64,000 nt of DNA from contig CM046870.1 of the NCBI GenBank assembly GCA_025617745.1, positions 26,662,806 to 26,726,805 on the forward strand. The letters run 5' to 3'. The notes beneath the pieces are model-generated. The model saw only the letters and a list, made by a program, of their open reading frames with translations. It had not been told where the DNA came from and made no database searches. Shown one piece after another: positions 58,223 to 64,000 of the stretch; position 1 is the stretch's first letter; every line of letters starts with the position of its first letter. This stretch comes from Heliocidaris erythrogramma. Lineage: Eukaryota > Echinodermata > Echinoidea > Camarodonta > Echinometridae. The position numbers were made by a program, and so were the translations under genes.

Positions 58223-59989
58223 TTCTTGTGTTTGTTTATTGCTTTTATTGTTTGGACTGATTGTGTATCATATTTTTTTTTATCCCAAAATATAAAACTG
58301 AATCTTTAGATTTATTATGGACAAACGCTCTTGTTAACATGAATTCTACTTTCCATGGACATAATTGTTTTAGAATTAATTTCCATATAATAATTACGCC
58401 CTTTGAACAAAAAGTAATTTTCAAAAGGGGCAACACACAAATTTAGAAATAGTTTCCAAAATAGAAGAAAATGGAACTAATTACAAAAACAATACATGAT
58501 ATATACCGTGTAAAAGTAATTGATAATACATGCAGCTAGATTTATTGTTGGCATAGTTGTATTGGGTATGAATACATGCATGTTTCCAGTCGATATAAAA
58601 AAGATTTCCCGATAACGTTCCATTTATATTCTAACATAACAACCCAATACCTTTGCTCTTTTTTGTTGTTCATCCGAATGATGAATATGACTGTTTCTAT
58701 ATCCGCGTAAACATAAGCCAGGTATTATTGAATAATAAATCAAACGTTGTTGTGCTATATGCCACAAATTTAGTAAAATCATTCAAAATCATCAGGATTT
58801 TCCGTCAATATCGGCTGAACTCTGTGTAAGCTCAAATAGGCTATACATTAAGGCAAGTATACACATTGATCAATGAGTAATGTATACCATACATGTATGT
58901 CACTTTATTGATTAGAAAAAGAAAGTGGTTAAACTTACACGAAATATGCCTGAAATTAACTTAAAGGATATATTTTTTAGCAAAATATCTGTAGTGCGAT
59001 GTGATATGATGTAAGAGATATTCTGTATCTCTTTATTCAAGTGCGTTTCGTAAACGTTGGGATACAATTTCCTACTTCCTCTTTTTTTCTCTCTCTCTGT
59101 GGACGGATTGTACATTGATTTTATTTATCTGTATTTTTTTTTCAAAACCCATTTTTGCAAATGTTAATATTTATGTAAATATCCTGACAAAATGGCCGAA
59201 GTTGCCCGAAATCCAACATTTTATCCTTAAAAACACAAGTGGATTAAATTATAAAAGAATGCTTCACTCAGTGATTGTAGTTTTGATATTCGGGACTGCG
59301 GTGATATTTTTGTCAATAGTTCCTATAAACCCCTTTTACAAATGGGTTAAAAGGAAATGGATATATTAATGGAAAACCCCTTTTAATAAAAACATTCGGG
59401 ATAGAAAGTATTTATAGCTCATTATTAGTCCTTGATTCCGTCCACAACAAATGTCATCAAGACGTGGGAGGAATGTTTAAATGTTAATTATCAAGGTCGT
59501 TAAAATGGCATTAGAAAAGCATAAATTATACGGAATAGATCTTTCTCCACTATTCACATTTTAAAGTTGGGTATTACCGCTAAAATAGATGGCATGGGCC
59601 GCTGAACCGGGGAGGGGGAGGGGCTGGGGGCTGAAGCCCCACCCCAATCCCACCTTTTTGAGTAGACACGTTTCATAAAACCTCGGAATAAAGGTTCGAA
59701 AATTGTCATTAATGAGTGAAATTAAATCAGTTCCCTCCCCCACTTTCAAAAACGCTCCGCGGCCCCTGGATGAGCACCGTTGAGTATACTTATTTGGGAG
59801 CTAAATTCCTTCTCTCTCTCTCCCCCTCAATTTGTACGGGTTTTTTTACGTTTTCAATTAAATGTGGAAACCTGCAACAAAAAGAAATGGGTATTTTATA
59901 CAATGATACCCCCCCCCCCCCTCGCAAAAAACAAACCTAATAAACTATATGGTCCTATAACACGTGAATTGTCAAAGAAAGTAACGAAA

Positions 59990-60400
59990 ACCACTGTTTG
60001 AGCAAGGGAAAATATTACGTCCATGTCACAAGCAAAAGAAAATTGTCTCTGAATTTTTATTTGTTTTTAGTTTCGATGCGCGTCAATGATAGCATGGATG
60101 GTTTATTAGGAAATGAAAGAAAAACTCGCACAAGTGGACAGTTATGCAGAAGAAAAGAAATTAACTTACACTACAATATTGACCACAACAAACATGCGTT
60201 TGAGCAAGTAAAAATATTACGTCCATGCCACAAGCAAAAGACAATTCTCTAATTTCTCCCTCACTTTTTATTTGTTTGTTCTTGTTTTTAGTTTCGATGA
60301 CGTCAAAATAGGGGACAGTTTTCAGAAAAAAAGACATTAACAAGTAACATTACAATTATCCACGATAAGCATGCGTTACTGCAATCATCATGATCATGTT
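59990..60400. repeat. ~205-bp tandem duplication
   Basis: Units at about 59994-60198 and 60199-60400 share gcgtttgagcaa, aaatattacgtccatg, cacaagcaaaaga, tttttagtttcgatg, gacagtt and the catgcgtt end. Diverged, non-coding. Confidence 0.6.
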
Positions 60401-62199
60401 AAAGTTCCATTACTTCGATATTACAACACATCAACATTAATGCCAAATAACAATAATTCCTAGTTTCTTGTCCCTTCCAACATTTTTTTTTTTTTTTGGG
60501 GGGGGGGGGGGGCGCCTTAATATTTTGCTACTTGTTGTTTGTTCGAATATGAAAATATATAATAATTTTGTGACACCTAAGCAATAGGGTAACATAAATC
60601 ATTAAAATAATGCACTTTTATACCTTGTTTTCAGCCTCTTATTTGTAAAATGTGAAATAATAAAATTTGCAGTTTTATGTACAGGATAAATTTAATATCA
60701 ACAGAATGGAACCCTATCCTCTTCAATAAAAAAATATATATCCGGACGAGAAACTAGGAATCAATTTTACATGGCCTAATGACTGTATCCATGCAGGTGA
60801 TAAAAAAAAACTGTCCAACATCATCGCATTCAAATAATTTCGCGTTGGTCGTATACTACGAATTAATGGTTTTTATAGATTGGTATAAATCGTTGGATTC
60901 TTGTACGTTCCATATAACAAACTCACTATAAACAAATTTCGTGACATTTACAGAGTTAACGTTACGTTTCGATCTTATTTTTGGGTTTTTTTTGTTATTG
61001 TTTTGTGTTGTTGTTTTGTTGTTTGTGTTTATGGGGGTCTTTTTTACTGGTTTGTACCAAGTAATGATTCAGGACTCTTCCCGTTCTTTTCAGTGACTTA
61101 ATAGTAATACTCACGATTTTGTAGATTTTCAATCAAAGCCTTTACAAATGATTTCAGTAAGCTATTGTGACTCTTAACGGTTGACATTTAAAAACTGGGA
61201 TTTACTTGGGAAAGGAATATTTCTGTAGAAATATTCTTTTTCCAAGTACTACACTACTACAAATAATTATGTGACATGAAAGAACGTACATGTAGAATCG
61301 CTTTAATTCAATAACATTAATGCAAAAACATTATTAGCCCAGTACAAGTAGCGAAATTTCACTGCATGCATTGCGCAATATTATGCCATCAAAGTCCCGT
61401 ACATAAAGAAATACAAAATTTGAACATAGGGTATGGGAAAAGATATCATAAAAGAAGATGTGATGTTAAAATAGAAAGGGCTTATAATTATACTGGTCTA
61501 ATTCATACAATAAGGTAAATTCGTGCACAGAATAAGCAACGGCAGCTGTACACAAAACGCCTTGGGAGCGAACGGGCCAATCTCGGGCACCGGTGCATTT
61601 TTCCAGAGAGCGCATTTTTGACTAACATACAAATTAAGTTCCAAAAACACAATAATTCACAATGTATGGCGACGATATTTCTCGATATTATCTAGTAAAC
61701 TATAGATTAAATGTCCATATGGATGAAAAATCAAATACGGCCTTAGAATAAAATATATCGACGTTTTTTGTAGAGAGAAATATCTAGCTACGAGGGAAAT
61801 TTCGATCAACGTTTGGTAACAGGGTTAAGAACTGGGTAATTCCCAGTGAAAATGTTGCAATTTTCCATGAGCATGAAATAGGAAGCATTTGTTGGTATGG
61901 GCAAGCAATCGTGAACATATGGTAAATAAATCTTCGTTGAACTACTACCTGAAAACACGAAATTCACGAGAAATACGAAGGAAACGTAATTGCGAATTCA
62001 CAAGTACATGCAGGTCTTGCTTGCAGACAACTTAACAACTCAAAACAATCCGCACAAAACACCAGAGAAGAAATGGTTATGATCTCACGAAACGAAAAGC
62101 ATGACGGTTTTCGTTAGAAGAAATTCTAAGCTGCCATGAAGGACAAAAATGTTGATATGTAGGATGTATGGTGAGAGCGAATAAACCTAGCAATTATAA

Positions 62200-62950
62200 G
62201 GACAGCTGCGAGTGAGTGCATCGAAACAGAGAGAACAACCCTCCGACCACGCACTCCGCACACGGCACTAAATCCACCATTTTGGATTCCACATTATTGA
62301 CGAAAATTTACAATCGAATTTCACATGGAAAATCACTCGGTGCGGGGCAAATAGCACGATTCATACCACCACCTTACGAAATCTAAATCTTTGGAATATA
62401 GAGAAAACGACTCACATGTTTCCCAGACGGCACTCTCCCGGAAACGAAATATATCAGCGAAACTTGGAGGGTTTGCAGGTCGTTTTTCGATCTCGCAGCT
62501 TGTATTCACAACAGCGGGCTATACGGAAAAGACACGCAGTATAAAGACTTGTGTATGAATGTGTGTGCGGGTGATGAATGGCGGATAAAGTCACGTGACT
62601 AAATTCCAATTGACGGCTCATACGTACAGAATACATAGAAGAGTTGGACAGGCAGGGTACCTATATTCGTAGTGATATTGTCAAGGGTCCTTCCAAAAGC
62701 AGCCAAGTATGCCGTTGTGCCGGAGAACCTCGTTTTGCGATGACAGTGACTGGGAAAATTTATGGTAAAGGTATAGCGACGGTTAACGCGGGAAAAATGG
62801 AGAGACTTCGCACTATCTGCACGAACGGAGAGCCATTTTTTGCACTTTGTAATACTGATATCATTTTCGCAACGGATCGCGGGCGTATTAGAGTGTGTGT
62901 AATGTGTTGGCATAGTGCGATAAGACATCCTTTTCTTTACTCGTTTTTTT
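62200..62950 (-). promoter_or_regulatory. CpG-rich region, candidate promoter / untranslated first exon
   Basis: Dense CpG for about 700 bp in AT-rich surroundings, including an E-box (gtcacgtgac, about 62590) and ccaccattttggattcc at 62272, whose reverse has a YY1-like AAAATGGTGG. On the minus strand a donor-like AAACAT|gtgagtcg occurs at about 62414. This is compatible with an untranslated exon of a gene continuing leftwards, possibly bmi1 about 23 kb away. Open frames on both strands show no recognised protein. Confidence 0.3.
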
Positions 62951-63581
62951 ATTACAATAGGATTTCATAATATACACAGACACAAGCGAAAGACTGAAGG
63001 TTGTGTTTCTGGTTCAATAGATTCCGATTTGCCGTAATCGATATGACTAGCAAATACTGTGAAGTATATCAATTTTCGAATCAAAATTTCTAAAGTTAGA
63101 ATATTACGAGTTGTTTGTAGTTGCATTGAACTGGAAACGTTTGTATCTTAGAGATATTAACAATATGACTAGATCATTATTAAATTTTAAAAATATATAA
63201 AACGGGTAATTTCAATGATAATGAAAGTCAGACATTCGAAAAAGGAAAAGTGATCTATGGCCTGTAAATAAATGCTGAGAATCATTTTTCTCTAGGCTTC
63301 AAATTGGATTTGAAAATGGCCATAGGCCTATTCAACAAGCCTATGTGACAAGATATGGCCCGTACTCATCCAATTTTCTTTTGCATGCTGGAAAAAATAG
63401 GAATTAAAACAAAACAATAACGAAAATTTCAACGAGTGTTTAGAATATTCAAGAAAAAACACAACAAAATAATGCAAAGTGAATATTCCTCTGAATGAAT
63501 GGCCATCAGCATATTTTCTCCAAGTGTTTTTATCGAAATACTCTCAGGAAAAAAAAGAAATAAGAAAGAAGCAAACTTCCC

Positions 63582-63833
63582 TTAAAGGCCAAGTCCACCC
63601 TAACAAAATGTTGATTTGAATAAATAGAGAAAAATCCAACAAGCATAACACTGAAAATTTCATCAAAATAGGATGTAAAGTAAGAAAGTTATGGTATTTT
63701 AAAGTTTCGCTTAATTTCTCAAAACAGTTATATGCACATCCTGCTCAGTATGCAGATGAGGGAACCAGTGACGTCACCCACTCACTATTTCTTTTGTATT
63801 ATATTATTTTATTAGGGTGGACTTGGCCTTTAA
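63582..63833. mobile_element. MITE with TTAAAGGCCAAGTCCACCC termini
   Basis: Perfect 18-19-bp inverted ends (ttaaaggccaagtccaccc and gggtggacttggcctttaa). Interior has ttgatttgaataaatagaga, aatttcatcaaaata and aaagttatggtattttaaag. It contains a perfect CRE, TGACGTCA, at 63769-63776. I recall closely similar repeats being abundant in sea urchins; not verified here. Confidence 0.75.
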
Positions 63834-64000
63834 CTAAACGATTTTTGAAGGATAGATCACACAATCTGTTAATCACTTTATTTTCACTAAAAAATTAAAT
63901 ATTATACAGCCAAATATGCTTGAAAAGAAACAACCTAAAATTTATAATTAATTGAATATCATAGTGAAATACATGTATAACACATAAAGAGCGATTATGA

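Noticed and set aside
62599-62970. Overlapping 108- and 109-residue frames on opposite strands
   Set aside because: CpG-rich sequence keeps both open; neither resembles a protein family.
1-64000. CRISPR array, prokaryotic operon, phage or integron
   Set aside because: Repeats have no regular spacer structure, and genes have introns and polyadenylation signals; this is animal nuclear DNA.

Overview
The window is animal nuclear DNA: AT-rich, gene-poor, crowded with short inverted-repeat elements, with coding sequence split into small exons by GT/AG introns. The mix of long-palindrome and MITE families, frequent TACATGTA-type words, and proteins close to but clearly diverged from vertebrate ones suggests a marine deuterostome. 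A sea urchin is the likeliest source. That is inference; no search was run.

Three protein-coding genes can be supported, all on the minus strand. (1) At 877-1449 is a compact RING plus B-box (TRIM-like) protein of 190 residues. (2) At 9786-21561 is COMMD3, rebuilt from five exons that join in frame to give 191 residues. (3) At 28923-39224 is the BMI1/MEL18 (PCGF4/PCGF2) Polycomb RING-finger protein, rebuilt from eight exons that join in frame to give 465 residues. It has an intact RING, a RAWUL domain, and an unusually long low-complexity linker between them. BMI1 acts in Polycomb repressive complex 1. COMMD3 belongs to the COMMD/CCC (Commander) endosomal-sorting family. They are neighbours in vertebrates too (human COMMD3-BMI1), but there COMMD3 lies upstream of BMI1. 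Here BMI1 is upstream of COMMD3 on the same strand, with a 500-base assembly gap between them.

Layout: 0.9-1.4 kb TRIM-like gene; 1.5-9.7 kb intergenic with scattered MITEs; 9.8-21.6 kb COMMD3, whose introns hold an (ATC)n higher-order array, a tandem satellite in which each unit carries a DR1 nuclear-receptor motif followed by a TATA box, a 2 kb foldback element and a CpG-rich 640-bp tandem duplication; 21.6-22.1 kb gap; 22.1-28.9 kb intergenic with two large palindromes; 28.9-39.2 kb BMI1, with a LINE relic and several MITEs in its introns; 39.2-64 kb no recognisable coding sequence, with two tRNA-derived SINEs, many MITEs, and two CpG-rich islands (about 50.1-50.45 and 62.2-62.95 kb) that could be promoters or untranslated first exons.

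Most of the window is repeat-derived. No bacterial-type operon, CRISPR array or complete autonomous transposon was found. The most notable points are the swapped BMI1-COMMD3 order, the long linker in BMI1, the DR1-TATA satellite, the CaaX-like tail on the TRIM-like protein, and a modular MITE group whose CCAAT core is paired with two different terminal inverted repeats.
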